Positions 37,401 through 44,445 of a stretch of DNA of 44,445 bases are shown piece by piece. The DNA comes from Deltaproteobacteria bacterium. Lineage in GTDB: Bacteria; Myxococcota_A; Polyangia; JAAYKL01. The position numbers and the translations under genes were made by a program. How positions within the stretch are numbered: the stretch's first letter is position 1; every line of letters begins with the position of its first letter. Below the pieces are notes generated by a model. That model saw only the letters and a program-made list of their open reading frames with translations. It searched no databases and was not told where the DNA came from. Location of the stretch: the NCBI GenBank assembly GCA_030621515.1, contig JAUXHN010000011.1:1-44445 (forward strand). The letters are read 5' to 3'.

Positions 37401-37817
37401 ACTCTCGAACAGTGCGCGGATGTCGGTGGATCGCCGTCCTGTGACAACAGCGTGGTGACGGTGGCGGTTCTCCTTTCGTGCGGCCTGAATTCGGTGGTCA
37501 AGGGTGACTTCATGTCCCGGGACTATTACGACTACAACGTCGCCTGCAACGTGGCCGCTCCCTATCCCGGCGAGGAGGTGGTGCTCCTTCACAACGGCAG
37601 CACTGCGGGTGTGCATACCGTGACGGTCAGCAATGTCACCCCGGCGGGAACAGTGTATGTCATGCAGATGAACGACGAGTGTGACGAGACCACGTGCGCC
37701 CAGACCGCCTCCATGGTTCTCACCACCACATTACCGGTGGGAAGAACTGCGTTTATCCTGGAGGCGCCCGACGGAGAAGCGCCGGACAGCCTTGACGTGA
37801 CTCTGACCTGTCCGTAG
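34482..37817 (+). CDS. Second giant Cys-rich lipoprotein with Asp-Thr linker
   Basis: An 1111-residue lipoprotein: signal peptide ending FVLSGC (Cys32), a small Cys motif (DECKTSADCSVGEVC), then a ~40-residue Asp/Thr linker. About 850 residues of short Cys modules follow, of the type DCxSGxCxxxTGVCCxxGxCC. At least one large module is duplicated: CDGNYGCYY (about 34930-35075) recurs as CDGNYECAYY (about 35840-35980) with the following RCxGxGSC block. The C-terminal ~110 residues form a Cys-poor beta-sandwich resembling a PPC-type domain. GGAG precedes the ATG. It probably shares a transcript with the preceding lipoprotein gene. A surface or matrix role is inferred; the function is unknown. 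Confidence 0.82.
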   Translation: MTIFQKIISGIVGQKVACLALSVVFGFVLSGCDECKTSADCSVGEVCISGECKTVSSDLDTDTDTDADTDADTDSDTDTDSDTDTDSDTDTDTDTDTDTGQGTTINGDPCSNDNECLSDHCGDGFCCVSADECCEAAGDPAQCDDYLCNVRFCDGNYGCYYNAKICGVQDADIGDPTHCTGNDRCNGLGGCITVTTCEDQGSTYDHETGQYTCTATTVTEICMTSCTADDDCTTGNRCEGTSCVPKIANGVDGCLDNYDCLSGYCYVGTGVCCDSGLCCSDSSQCSPFGCDSTTDSCATTCLNGIIEDDSLCDYFNDFHCTISGLCQPDMVNGSYYCFEASDCLSNNCDPGTGICCAGTGDCCLSDADCGGYACNVAGGYYCEDVCDPMGFDDDSYCETGYYCSGGTCVPKQPDGGLCSDDVHCESGHCEGGVCCMVGECCLIANDCDFSQCVARYCDGNYECAYYDHTCGQQDLADGLTCVGADRCDGYGSCETVTGCTAGYEVSGGYVCSAGSVSASCYTSCTSDTECTEAYHCESPTCEPDLLNGESVCDSNGDCDSGNCNGLTGVCCALGYCCDNDLQCPILCNMVSYSCLTTCTTDAQCVASFGANYHCDSGVCEENIPNGQGVCDEASDCESGYCDVVSGLCCTGGTCCPDDSVCGGFLCNAGFSCETDCSPAAVEDDTLCAPDYHCSGSLCIYDIPNGGSGCTEDSDCMSGNCSLITGVCCSLGPSGECCNAGSQCNDGNACTSDYCGGDFHCNNLQVVDFTSCDDGTFCNGLEYCLTGVCQSGVVPCSGMSTFCKNVACAEVTQSCVSTPINTGSACTAVLFCIGNIPMECQGGLCVNPGTGTDPCAGSTGNPCTVFSCNETTDTCPEVSFAEGTNCDDGDNCTQNTTCVGGFCADGDNPCDTNPDPCIDGLCTDTGSGYSCGGDTPIADYGLCDNGVCAGDDAYCLGGFCVEGENRPCNDLDACTLEQCADVGGSPSCDNSVVTVAVLLSCGLNSVVKGDFMSRDYYDYNVACNVAAPYPGEEVVLLHNGSTAGVHTVTVSNVTPAGTVYVMQMNDECDETTCAQTASMVLTTTLPVGRTAFILEAPDGEAPDSLDVTLTCP
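34659..34779 (+). repeat. Asp-Thr coding microsatellite
   Basis: Imperfect GAYACC-type hexanucleotide repeats encode an acidic (Asp-Thr/Ala/Ser)n linker just after the lipoprotein Cys region. Gain or loss of whole units would stay in frame, so linker length could vary between strains. The alternating Asp could bind divalent cations. Confidence 0.75.
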
Positions 37818-37865
37818 TTCCGACCCGTAGCTCCGAATCCTTAAGAATTCGCAGGTGGCCAAAAT

Positions 37866-37914
37866 GGAGCAAGGTGCAAAATAGCCTTGACTGTTTTGGA
37901 GTACAGTGCAAAAT
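37866..37914 (+). repeat. 17-bp direct repeat upstream of the AAA/DUF4143 ATPase gene
   Basis: GGAGCAAGGTGCAAAAT (37866-37882) recurs as GGAGTACAGTGCAAAAT (37898-37914), 14 of 17 identical, with a 32-bp period (about three helical turns). The second copy ends 6 bp before the ATG at 37921 and includes a TTTTG/CAAAA inverted pair. A TTGACT lies between them at 37887-37892. This may be a regulator site or the edge of a mobile unit. Confidence 0.55.
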
Positions 37915-37920
37915 GGACAC

Positions 37921-39045
37921 ATGAGATACATTTCGAAATATCTCGCGCAGGACCTGAAGAAGAAGATGGTCTTCATGGGTGGTCCGAGGCAGGTGGGCAA
38001 GACGACCACGGCGCTGCGCTTGATGAAAGAGGTCTTTGATAACGGGCGGTATTTCAATTGGGATCTGGACGAAGATCGTCAGGACATACTGCGCAAGAGG
38101 TGGAGCGACGATCATGACCTCCTGGTTTTCGACGAACTGCACAAGATGCGTCGCTGGAAGAGCTGGATAAAGGGTGTGTGGGACGTTTCGGGCAAGGAGC
38201 GCTCTTTCATGGTGACAGGGTCGGCCCGGCTGGACGTATATCGACGCGGAGGCGACTCGCTGATGGGTCGCTACCACTACTGGCGCCTTCATCCCTTCAC
38301 CATCGACGAGCGCCCGCACGGGATTGACAACAAGGATGCGTTTCGCAGGCTCATGACGGTGGGAGGGTTTCCCGAACCGTTCCTCGATCATGACGAGCGG
38401 TCGGCAAGGCGATGGCGGAGAGAGCGCTTCGACCGTGTTCTGCGGGAGGATGTGCGCGACCTGGAGCCCATCAGGGATATCGGGAGCATGAGCCTCTTTC
38501 TGGATCTTCTCAGACGGCGCGTCGGTGGTCTGGTGGCCGTATCCAACCTCGCAGGCGACCTGCAAGTCTCGCCAAAGACTACCGGGCATTGGCTCGAGGT
38601 GCTGGAGAAGATGTACCTGGTTTTCATTGTGCGACCGTATACACGATCCCTTCCCCGTGCCGTGAGGAAGGCTCCAAAGATCTACTTCTTCGACAACGCC
38701 GATGTCATTGGCGACGAGGGAGCGCGATTCGAGAATCTGGTGGCGTCGAGCCTCCTGAAGAGGGTGCATTTCCTGGAGGACCGGGATGGCTATCGGTACG
38801 AACTCAAATATATCAGGGACAAGGAAGGGCGCGAGGTGGACTTCGCCATCCTCAAGGAGGGCGTGCTCGAAGAGTTGATCGAGGTAAAGCTGTCGGACGA
38901 GAAAGTATCTCGGCCCCTGCGCTATTACGCGGAGCGTCTGAAGCCCAGGGTGGCAACCCAGATAGTTGCGCACCTGAAGCGGCCGTTCACCGAGAATCGG
39001 CTGAGGGTCGTAGATCCGTTCTCGTATTTCTCACAAGGCTGGTAG
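37921..39045 (+). CDS. AAA_14/DUF4143-family ATPase with PD-(D/E)XK-like C-terminus
   Basis: A 374-residue cytoplasmic protein of the widespread but poorly understood AAA_14-DUF4143 family. Walker A is GGPRQVGKTT near the N-terminus, Walker B is LLVFDELHK, and VTGSARLD is the sensor segment. The DUF4143 part holds a winged-helix-like region, and near the end REVDFAILK then ELIEVKLSD gives the VD...ExK spacing of PD-(D/E)XK nuclease-like folds. I chose ATG 37921 (MRYISKYL), the family-like start; an ATG five codons upstream is also in frame. It stands alone between secreted-protein and metabolic genes, and such genes often move between genomes. Function unknown. Confidence 0.85.
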   Translation: MRYISKYLAQDLKKKMVFMGGPRQVGKTTTALRLMKEVFDNGRYFNWDLDEDRQDILRKRWSDDHDLLVFDELHKMRRWKSWIKGVWDVSGKERSFMVTGSARLDVYRRGGDSLMGRYHYWRLHPFTIDERPHGIDNKDAFRRLMTVGGFPEPFLDHDERSARRWRRERFDRVLREDVRDLEPIRDIGSMSLFLDLLRRRVGGLVAVSNLAGDLQVSPKTTGHWLEVLEKMYLVFIVRPYTRSLPRAVRKAPKIYFFDNADVIGDEGARFENLVASSLLKRVHFLEDRDGYRYELKYIRDKEGREVDFAILKEGVLEELIEVKLSDEKVSRPLRYYAERLKPRVATQIVAHLKRPFTENRLRVVDPFSYFSQGW

Positions 39046-39101
39046 CCGGTAAATGGTGCGCCCTGGTTGTCTTCGTGTGGTTTCCCTGATACCGGGTTTG
39101 C

Positions 39102-40499
39102 ATGGGCCGAGATAACGCAACAATTGATGATAGAGCCCTGATGCTTGCGGGGCCGCTCTCCCGCCGTATCGGCGATCACAAGGTCATCGACGATCGCGAT
39201 CTGCTGGAGGGACTGGCCGGAGACGAATCCCACTGTGAGCCCAGGATGCCGGATCTGGCGGTGAGGGCGGATTGTACCGACGACGTTCGTGCCCTGCTGG
39301 AGCTGGCAGACAAATTCGACGTTCCCGTTACTCCTCGTGGTGGGGGGACCGGCAAGTCGGGGGGGGCGATTCCTGTTTTGGGGGGCGTCGTTCTGGATAT
39401 GACCGGGCTCAAAAAGATCGTGGAAATAGATCGCCAAAATCTCCTGGCCGTGGTGGAGCCGGGGATCGTTACGGGGGTGTTCCAGGAGGCGGTCGAGGAC
39501 GAGGGGCTCTTTTACCCGCCGGATCCCAACAGCCTGGAGACCTGCACAATGGGTGGAAATGCCGCCCACAACGCCGGCGGACCCCGGGCGTTCAAATACG
39601 GTGTGACCAGGGAGTACATACTGGGCACCAGGACCGTGCTGATGGGCGGGAAGATTCTCAAGACCGGGCGCAGGACCGTCAAGGGAGTGGCGGGCTACGA
39701 CGTGACCGCGCTGCTGGTGGGCTCAGAGGGGACCATGGGCGTTTTCACCGAGCTTACCGTCAAGTTGATGAGAAAACCGCCGAGCCTGGCCACCTTGCTG
39801 GTGCGGCTCCCGGACGAGATCGCCGGGGGCAGGGCGGTGGCGCGGATTGTCGAGGCCGGGCTGGTTCCGAGGGTGCTGGAGTTCATGGACGGCATTATGG
39901 TGGATGTACTCAGGCACACCGGGGCGGGTGGCATCGAGGAGGGCACCGGCGCGCTCCTGCTGGCGGAGTTTGACGGAGCGGATGATGAGCGTGTGGAGGC
40001 GGATGCCGTGAGGTTGGCGGAGCTGTGCGAGAACGAGGGGGCAGTAGAAGTGCTCATGGCCCGTCACGGGGGCGAACGCGAGAAGCTCTGGGCGGCGAGA
40101 CGGATTCTCTCCGATTCGATCAAGGAGCGCTCCGCGTTCAAGGTGTCCGAGGATATCGTGGTTCCCCGTTCCGAGGCGCCCCGTCTGCTGGAGGGATTGA
40201 GAACCATTGCAAAGAAGTACGGTGTGATGGTTCCTTCGTACGGTCACGCGGGGGACGGCAACTATCACACCAATATCCTCTGGGACGATCCCGATTTCGA
40301 TCCGGTCCCGGCCGTTTGCGATCTGTTCGATCTCACACTGGCGCTGGGTGGCACCATCACGGGCGAACACGGGATCGGGATGGCAAAACGGGAGTGGCTT
40401 TCCAAGGAGATAGACGGGGACACCCTGGCGCTCATGAGGGACCTGAAAAAAGTTTTTGATCCACGAGGATTGATGAATCCGGGCAAGATCTTCGTCTGA
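39102..40499 (+). CDS. GlcD-like FAD-linked oxidase (glycolate/D-lactate dehydrogenase type)
   Basis: A 465-residue flavoprotein with an N-terminal FAD_binding_4 (PCMH) domain: TPRGGGTGKSGGAIP, PPDPNSLETCTMGGNAAHNAGG and GSEGTMGVFTEL bind FAD. The C-terminal FAD-oxidase_C domain has the active-site histidines in YGHAGDGNYHTNI and GGTITGEHGIG. Members oxidise 2-hydroxy acids such as glycolate or D-lactate and pass electrons to quinone or partner Fe-S subunits. No glcE/glcF partner is adjacent, so D-lactate or another hydroxy acid is as likely as glycolate. The ATG at 39102 lacks a strong Shine-Dalgarno; ATG 39141 is an alternative. Confidence 0.9.
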   Translation: MGRDNATIDDRALMLAGPLSRRIGDHKVIDDRDLLEGLAGDESHCEPRMPDLAVRADCTDDVRALLELADKFDVPVTPRGGGTGKSGGAIPVLGGVVLDMTGLKKIVEIDRQNLLAVVEPGIVTGVFQEAVEDEGLFYPPDPNSLETCTMGGNAAHNAGGPRAFKYGVTREYILGTRTVLMGGKILKTGRRTVKGVAGYDVTALLVGSEGTMGVFTELTVKLMRKPPSLATLLVRLPDEIAGGRAVARIVEAGLVPRVLEFMDGIMVDVLRHTGAGGIEEGTGALLLAEFDGADDERVEADAVRLAELCENEGAVEVLMARHGGEREKLWAARRILSDSIKERSAFKVSEDIVVPRSEAPRLLEGLRTIAKKYGVMVPSYGHAGDGNYHTNILWDDPDFDPVPAVCDLFDLTLALGGTITGEHGIGMAKREWLSKEIDGDTLALMRDLKKVFDPRGLMNPGKIFV

Positions 40500-40531
40500 G
40501 TTTTCGAACAACAACGAAAGGGGAGGTTTTT

Positions 40532-41710
40532 ATGTCACAAAGAACAGTATTGGGGATTGTCCTGGCGTTCGCGATGGTGGCGGCGCTGTCATTTGTGGGT
40601 TGTACGGTGTTCAAGAAGATGTTCGGGCGGGACACGATCGATCTGGCCGAGTACGAGGTCCTGGCGATGGCTGTCGATATCAGGAAAGAGCAAAAAACAA
40701 TCTGTCCGCTCGAGGGTACCCAGATGGCCGTGTTCGTGCAGGTCACGGACCCCGAGGATTCGGCAAAGAAGCTGGATCTGGAAACCTGGCAGGGTGGATC
40801 CGGCACACGTCGCAACGGGAAGCTGGATTTCAGCAACTTCGCGTTTCATTCGGAGCAGGGGACTTTCGATGAATTCGGAACTCTCCATCCGTCAGGTGGA
40901 GTGCTGACCACCGTCGCCAGGGAGTTCGAGATCGATTACGTGCTCAAGAAGCAGCCTGACAAGTTTTCATTCAAAATGAACTACAAGCCGGATTATCGAT
41001 GCGTTGGCGGATCGAGACACGATGGTGTGAGCGGAGGGGCGGGCATGAGTGGCCAGTCCGGCGCGGCGGGGATCGCCGGAACCTATGGCGGTGAACAAAT
41101 GGGAGGCAACGGAACGGACGGAGGCGACGGCGGCGCGGGAGGCGACGGTCAGCCCGGGCAGGACGGAGAGGATCTGGAGTTGTGGGCCACCTTTGTAAAG
41201 ACGCCGTTCTACGATCGCCTGCTGATGGTTAGGGGACGTGCCGTGAGCGGGGAGTTCTTTCTTTTGTCTCACCCGGAGCAGACGCTCGCATTCACGGTCG
41301 ATGGCGGAGCAGGGGGCTCGGGCGGTAGTGGCGGCAGCGGCGGGTCAGGTGGAGCGGGCGGCACGGGCAAGCCGGGCGGAAACGGGGGAAGTGGCGGAAA
41401 CGGCGCTGCGGGAGGAAATGGCGGGATGGGCGGCAACGGCGGGTCGGTGAAGCTGGCCTTCGATGGTCGGTTCCCGGAGATCCAGGGGATGATAACGTTG
41501 ACAGCAGGCAGCGGTCCGGGGGGAGCGCCGGGATCGGGAGGTTACGGAGGCTCGGCGGGCATGTCAGGCACCGGCGGCGTGAGCGGCCAGCGGGGGACGG
41601 ATGGGATGGGCGGCCAGGGTGGACCATCCGGTCGAGCGGGAATGGTCGACGCAAGGGCAGGAGAGGTTGTGCAACAGTTCACCGGCATCGCCGGCGTTGA
41701 GGTTCTGTGA
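40532..41710 (+). CDS. Gly-rich (collagen/PGRS-like) lipoprotein
   Basis: A 392-residue lipoprotein with lipobox SFVGC (Cys24). Residues ~30-160 are a mixed alpha/beta region without a recognised family. Two Gly-rich tracts follow, at about 167-211 (SGGAGMSGQSGAAGIAG, GGDGGAGGDG) and 254-305 and beyond, interrupted by a beta segment (DLELWATFVK). The GGxGGx pattern resembles glycine-rich surface repeats of Myxococcota and mycobacterial PGRS proteins, not true Gly-X-Y collagen. AGGGGAGG precedes the ATG. The stop overlaps or abuts the next lipoprotein gene, so they are translationally linked and probably act together. Function unknown. Confidence 0.75.
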   Translation: MSQRTVLGIVLAFAMVAALSFVGCTVFKKMFGRDTIDLAEYEVLAMAVDIRKEQKTICPLEGTQMAVFVQVTDPEDSAKKLDLETWQGGSGTRRNGKLDFSNFAFHSEQGTFDEFGTLHPSGGVLTTVAREFEIDYVLKKQPDKFSFKMNYKPDYRCVGGSRHDGVSGGAGMSGQSGAAGIAGTYGGEQMGGNGTDGGDGGAGGDGQPGQDGEDLELWATFVKTPFYDRLLMVRGRAVSGEFFLLSHPEQTLAFTVDGGAGGSGGSGGSGGSGGAGGTGKPGGNGGSGGNGAAGGNGGMGGNGGSVKLAFDGRFPEIQGMITLTAGSGPGGAPGSGGYGGSAGMSGTGGVSGQRGTDGMGGQGGPSGRAGMVDARAGEVVQQFTGIAGVEVL

Positions 41711-41712
41711 TC

Positions 41713-43032
41713 ATGGCCAGGTTGTTGAGCGCGGGTCTGGGAGCGGTGTGTCTATGTATGCTCTTTTCCGGCGGGTGCGCACATCGGAGCAAGACGCCGT
41801 TTGACCACCTGTACGGCCCGCAGTGGTGCCAGGGTGTTTACAAGGGATACGCAGAGCAGTGGGATGGGCTCCGAATGGGAACCGAGATCGCGGTGCGCGA
41901 GTCTTACGGGGTTCTGACCCGCGAGGGGGTGAGCGCCCTCGATCGCCTCCAGTCCAGAAGTACTCCGTTCTACGTGCTGGCAGATCCGGTGTCAGATCGA
42001 TTTGTCATTCGCCGTGAGGTGCCCGATCGGTTGATGTTCACCGCGGATATGTCCGTGCAGGACAGAGAAAGGGCCCAGACCGAATTCGACGCATCGAGGG
42101 AACACATCGCTTCGGACTACTCCGACGTGAAGCGACTTGAGTGGGCCCTGAACGGCCTCCTGGATCAGCTGGTGAGAGTCGGCAGCGCAATGCAGAGCGC
42201 AAACAGGGAGATGTTCAATATCGTACAGATTCGCCAGTCGTTGCGGGAGGGGGAGTTGCCTTTCGAGTTGCCCTACCAGGTGACCGTGAAGCAATACGAC
42301 GATGTGTTGTTGCTCGTCTTGGGCCGCCTCGAAAAAGATGTGAACGATCTGAGGAATCTCGAATCGGGGATCATGGCGGTTGTCCTTGCAGTGCGGGCGA
42401 CGGGCGACGGTGGCGGAAGTTTGACCGGAAACATCGAGGCGGCGGTGCTGGCGGCGGTGTTGGATGGGGACAACGCGGCGGCAAACAGGTATCCCCCGGT
42501 CATGCCGGAGGGAGAGCAGTGGATCGCATTGAGATTGCGGGGGGATCAGGGGTTTGCGAGGATCCTGGCCGATCCGACTTACGGAGAGTACGTGGCGGCA
42601 AAGGGAAGCATCGGACCGGATCCCCTGGGAATGGTCCTCTCCATCGTGGACAGTGTAGCGGGCACGCGATTGGGGAGCGTTGCGCGACAAGTGCGGAGCA
42701 TCATGGAGGGTGAAAAACCGGATTTCTTCGAGCTGCTCAAGTCTGCGGCGTCGTTCGTTCCGAGGGGCACCATGGTAGGTCAGATGCTCGGGAAGGCGGT
42801 CGACCTGACCGACACCTTCAGAAAGACCGTCAAGAAGGTGGAGGAGGTCAGGGTCGCCGTAGGCAAGGTCAGGACCGCCGGTGAGGCGTTGAAGAGCGGG
42901 AACGTGGACCCCGGAGCGCTGTTCAATGTCGATGTCTCAATCCAGGATGCGGGCAAACAGATTGTGTTCATGAAGGACATGAATGCTCGCGTGGAAATCC
43001 AAAATCAATTGAAAGGCCTGGGGCTGTTCTAG
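41713..43032 (+). CDS. Predicted lipoprotein with helical C-terminal half, unknown function
   Basis: A 440-residue lipoprotein, signal peptide ending FSGGC (Cys22 from the ATG). The start may be ATG 41713 or GTG 41707, which overlaps the stop of the Gly-rich gene; GAGG at 41699-41702 suits either poorly. The mature protein is mainly helical and charged, with a heptad-like C-terminal region (SFVPRGTMVGQMLGKAVDL, then FRKTVKKVEEVRVAVGKVRT). No domain is recognised. Coupling to the Gly-rich gene suggests a two-component envelope structure. Confidence 0.7.
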   Translation: MARLLSAGLGAVCLCMLFSGGCAHRSKTPFDHLYGPQWCQGVYKGYAEQWDGLRMGTEIAVRESYGVLTREGVSALDRLQSRSTPFYVLADPVSDRFVIRREVPDRLMFTADMSVQDRERAQTEFDASREHIASDYSDVKRLEWALNGLLDQLVRVGSAMQSANREMFNIVQIRQSLREGELPFELPYQVTVKQYDDVLLLVLGRLEKDVNDLRNLESGIMAVVLAVRATGDGGGSLTGNIEAAVLAAVLDGDNAAANRYPPVMPEGEQWIALRLRGDQGFARILADPTYGEYVAAKGSIGPDPLGMVLSIVDSVAGTRLGSVARQVRSIMEGEKPDFFELLKSAASFVPRGTMVGQMLGKAVDLTDTFRKTVKKVEEVRVAVGKVRTAGEALKSGNVDPGALFNVDVSIQDAGKQIVFMKDMNARVEIQNQLKGLGLF

Positions 43033-43090
43033 CCTGCCCCTCTACGTGGGGTCAGACACATTGTGTGGGTGTGTGGTATCGTAATCTCAA

Positions 43091-43102
43091 GCAATTAATT
43101 GC
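43091..43102. promoter_or_regulatory. Perfect 12-bp palindrome GCAATTAATTGC
   Basis: The sequence is fully self-complementary and lies 26 bp upstream of the FG-GAP gene start, in an AT-rich patch of otherwise GC-rich DNA. It could be an operator for a dimeric regulator. No convincing -35/-10 pair was found around it. Confidence 0.35.
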
Positions 43103-43128
43103 CGCTTAACATCCAGGGGGAGGGCGGG

Positions 43129-44445
43129 ATGAATCACCTGAAGTTGTGTAGTTTCAAGCGCGGTGCAGTTGTTCTTGGGTTGACTGTTTCGCCGGTCGTG
43201 GTCGCCTTTTTGGTGTCGTCTGGAGGTTGCGACGAGACTATCGAAGGTTCTTCTCCTGAAATGAGCCCCGGTCTGCGGGCGGCGTTCATCTCGTCGGTGC
43301 AAGAGGGCGCTGGTCCGGATTATGCGTTTATTAAGTCTGGCGGTTTCGTCTTTGCAGCAAATGGGGCGCAGGGTTTTCGGGCAGAACTGGAGGACGCAAC
43401 GCTGCTCGTAGAGCCGGACAGTGACAATCCGGCTTGGGCCATGCGGATGCGGTGGTCCGGGATCGGTTGCGGTGAGCGGATCGAGCCGGTCGAGGCTCCA
43501 CTGGATGCAGCCGAGATCGAGGGGAACCGCGCGACCTACCGTCGGCGCGACGGTGGCGAAGAATGGTACCTCAACGGCCCTCTCGGCATCGAGCAGGGGT
43601 TCGTGATTGACGAGAGGCCCGAAGGGGACGGGGGCGAACTCGTTCTACAGATGGCCGTCGTGGGTCTCGAGCCTACGCTATCGGCCGGGGGCCGTGGGGT
43701 GTCGCTTCACAACGCAAACGGCGAGGAAGTGCTTCAATACACGGACCTGTACGCGCGAGGAGCGGACGGGGCCGTTCTCGACACCTTCATGAGCGTGTCG
43801 GACGGAGCGATCCTGCTGCACGTGGACGACGATGGCGCGCGCTACCCGATCACCGTGGACCCGCTGGTGTGGTCGGAAGTAAAGAAGCTGATGGCGAGCG
43901 ATGCTGAGGAGGATGATTTGTTCGGATACGTTGCCGTCAGCGGCGACACGGCCGTCGTCGGGGCCCAGGGGGAAGACACGGGAGGGTCGCTTGCCGGAGC
44001 GGCGTACGTGTTCCAGCGGGACCAGGGCGGAACCGACAACTGGGGAGAGGTGAAAAAACTCACCGCTAGCGATGCCCAGGCAGATAACTTCTTCGGCGTC
44101 TTCGTTGCCATCGGCGGTGACATTGTCATCGTTGGGGCTTTTGGGGAAAACACGGGAGGGTCATTTTCCGGCGCGGCGTATATTTTCTACCGGAACGAGG
44201 GCGGGGCCGACAACTGGGGAGAGGTGAAGAAGCTCACCGCGAGTGACGCACAGGTGTACGACGTGTTCGGCGGCTCCGTTGCCATCAGCGGCGACACGGC
44301 AGTCGTCGGGGCATTCGGGGAAGACGCGGGAGGCTCGGACGCCGGAGCGGTGTACGTGTTCTACCGTGACCAGGGCGGTGCCGACAACTGGGGAGAGGTA
44401 AAGAAGCTCACCGCGAGCGACGCCCAGGCGGATGACTGCTTCGGC
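43129..44445 (+). CDS. FG-GAP repeat lipoprotein, truncated by the right window edge
   Basis: The frame is open from ATG 43129 to the last base (439 codons, no stop), so the 3' end lies outside. GGGGGAGGG precedes the ATG. A hydrophobic signal segment ends at SSGGC (Cys34), an SGG-C lipobox like that of the preceding gene. Residues ~45-240 form an N-terminal beta-rich domain ending ARYPITVDPLVW. From Trp248, repeats of 57-58 residues begin with W(G/S)EVKKLxASDA, then FG, GDTAVVGA, and AGAxYVF. These are FG-GAP/integrin-alpha-like blades, so a seven-bladed propeller is expected beyond the edge. Probably a surface adhesion or binding protein; the ligand is unknown. Confidence 0.85.
   Translation, partial: MNHLKLCSFKRGAVVLGLTVSPVVVAFLVSSGGCDETIEGSSPEMSPGLRAAFISSVQEGAGPDYAFIKSGGFVFAANGAQGFRAELEDATLLVEPDSDNPAWAMRMRWSGIGCGERIEPVEAPLDAAEIEGNRATYRRRDGGEEWYLNGPLGIEQGFVIDERPEGDGGELVLQMAVVGLEPTLSAGGRGVSLHNANGEEVLQYTDLYARGADGAVLDTFMSVSDGAILLHVDDDGARYPITVDPLVWSEVKKLMASDAEEDDLFGYVAVSGDTAVVGAQGEDTGGSLAGAAYVFQRDQGGTDNWGEVKKLTASDAQADNFFGVFVAIGGDIVIVGAFGENTGGSFSGAAYIFYRNEGGADNWGEVKKLTASDAQVYDVFGGSVAISGDTAVVGAFGEDAGGSDAGAVYVFYRDQGGADNWGEVKKLTASDAQADDCFG
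43870..44445 (+). repeat. Tandem FG-GAP repeats, three complete plus one cut
   Basis: Units start at Trp codons 43870, 44041, 44215 and 44389, with spacings of 171, 174 and 174 bp. The units are very similar in both protein and DNA, so they probably arose by recent tandem duplication. The last is cut after 57 bp by the window end. Confidence 0.9.

Noticed and set aside
31488-37616. Long minus-strand open frames opposite the Cys-rich lipoproteins
   Set aside because: They mirror the Cys/Asp repeats (antisense of TGC-GAC runs) and have no start signals or domains.
37921-39045. Toxin-antitoxin or phage-defence role for the DUF4143 ATPase
   Set aside because: No partner gene or defence genes are adjacent; only the domain and repeat can be supported.
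43037-43065. GGGGTCAGACAC sequence as an RAYT-associated REP
   Set aside because: One short match with no transposase gene nearby; it is noted only as similar in style to the 20823-20880 element.

Overview
The window looks like chromosomal DNA of a Gram-negative bacterium related to Myxococcota or other former Deltaproteobacteria. I infer this from gene content rather than any marker comparison. The signs are long Cys-rich lipoproteins with CTDC-type and 'CDDGDACT' repeats, an FG-GAP lipoprotein, a membrane Ser/Thr kinase with a PEGA-like tail, an SppA peptidase fused to a beta-barrel, and high GC in most of the window. No rRNA, tRNA, CRISPR array, IS element or prophage was recognised.

Region 1 (1-14.6 kb) opens with the 3' part of a MIO-type aromatic amino acid/histidine ammonia-lyase whose cofactor triad reads Ala-Cys-Gly. 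Convergent to it is an operon read right to left from about 10.6 kb. It holds a cytidylyltransferase-PseG fusion, a NeuB-type nonulosonic acid synthase, a pyruvyltransferase-like protein, a Wzx-like flippase, a capsule-type transferase and an MMPL/HpnN-like RND exporter. The middle of this block is visibly AT-richer than its surroundings. It probably makes and exports a surface glycan carrying a nonulosonic (sialic-like) acid, but the early sugar-nucleotide enzymes are not here. A GT4 glycosyltransferase, an NCS2 purine permease and an orphan MshEN/GAF-type protein follow on the same strand.

Region 2 (14.7-28 kb) is mostly housekeeping: a lipoprotein and dapF on the plus strand, then a cinA-thpR-recA-TPR operon on the minus strand. 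Upstream of cinA is a textbook SOS box of the form TACTG-N10-CAGTA, placed over the predicted transcription start. Next come a small membrane-anchored protein with a structured leader, the beta-barrel/SppA fusion, and smc.

Region 3 (28-44.4 kb) is an accessory, surface-oriented region, all on the plus strand. It has a Ser/Thr kinase, two consecutive very large Cys-rich lipoproteins (1465 and 1111 residues), an AAA/DUF4143 ATPase preceded by a 17-bp direct repeat, a GlcD-like FAD oxidase, a Gly-rich lipoprotein coupled to a second lipoprotein, and the start of an FG-GAP beta-propeller lipoprotein that runs off the right edge. Five of these proteins carry lipoprotein-type signal peptides, so the region probably encodes cell-envelope components.

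The best candidates for something new are the Ala-Cys-Gly lyase, the nonulosonic acid operon with its enzyme fusion, the barrel-protease fusion, and the paired disulfide-rich lipoproteins. All functional statements come from reading motifs. No database search was run.
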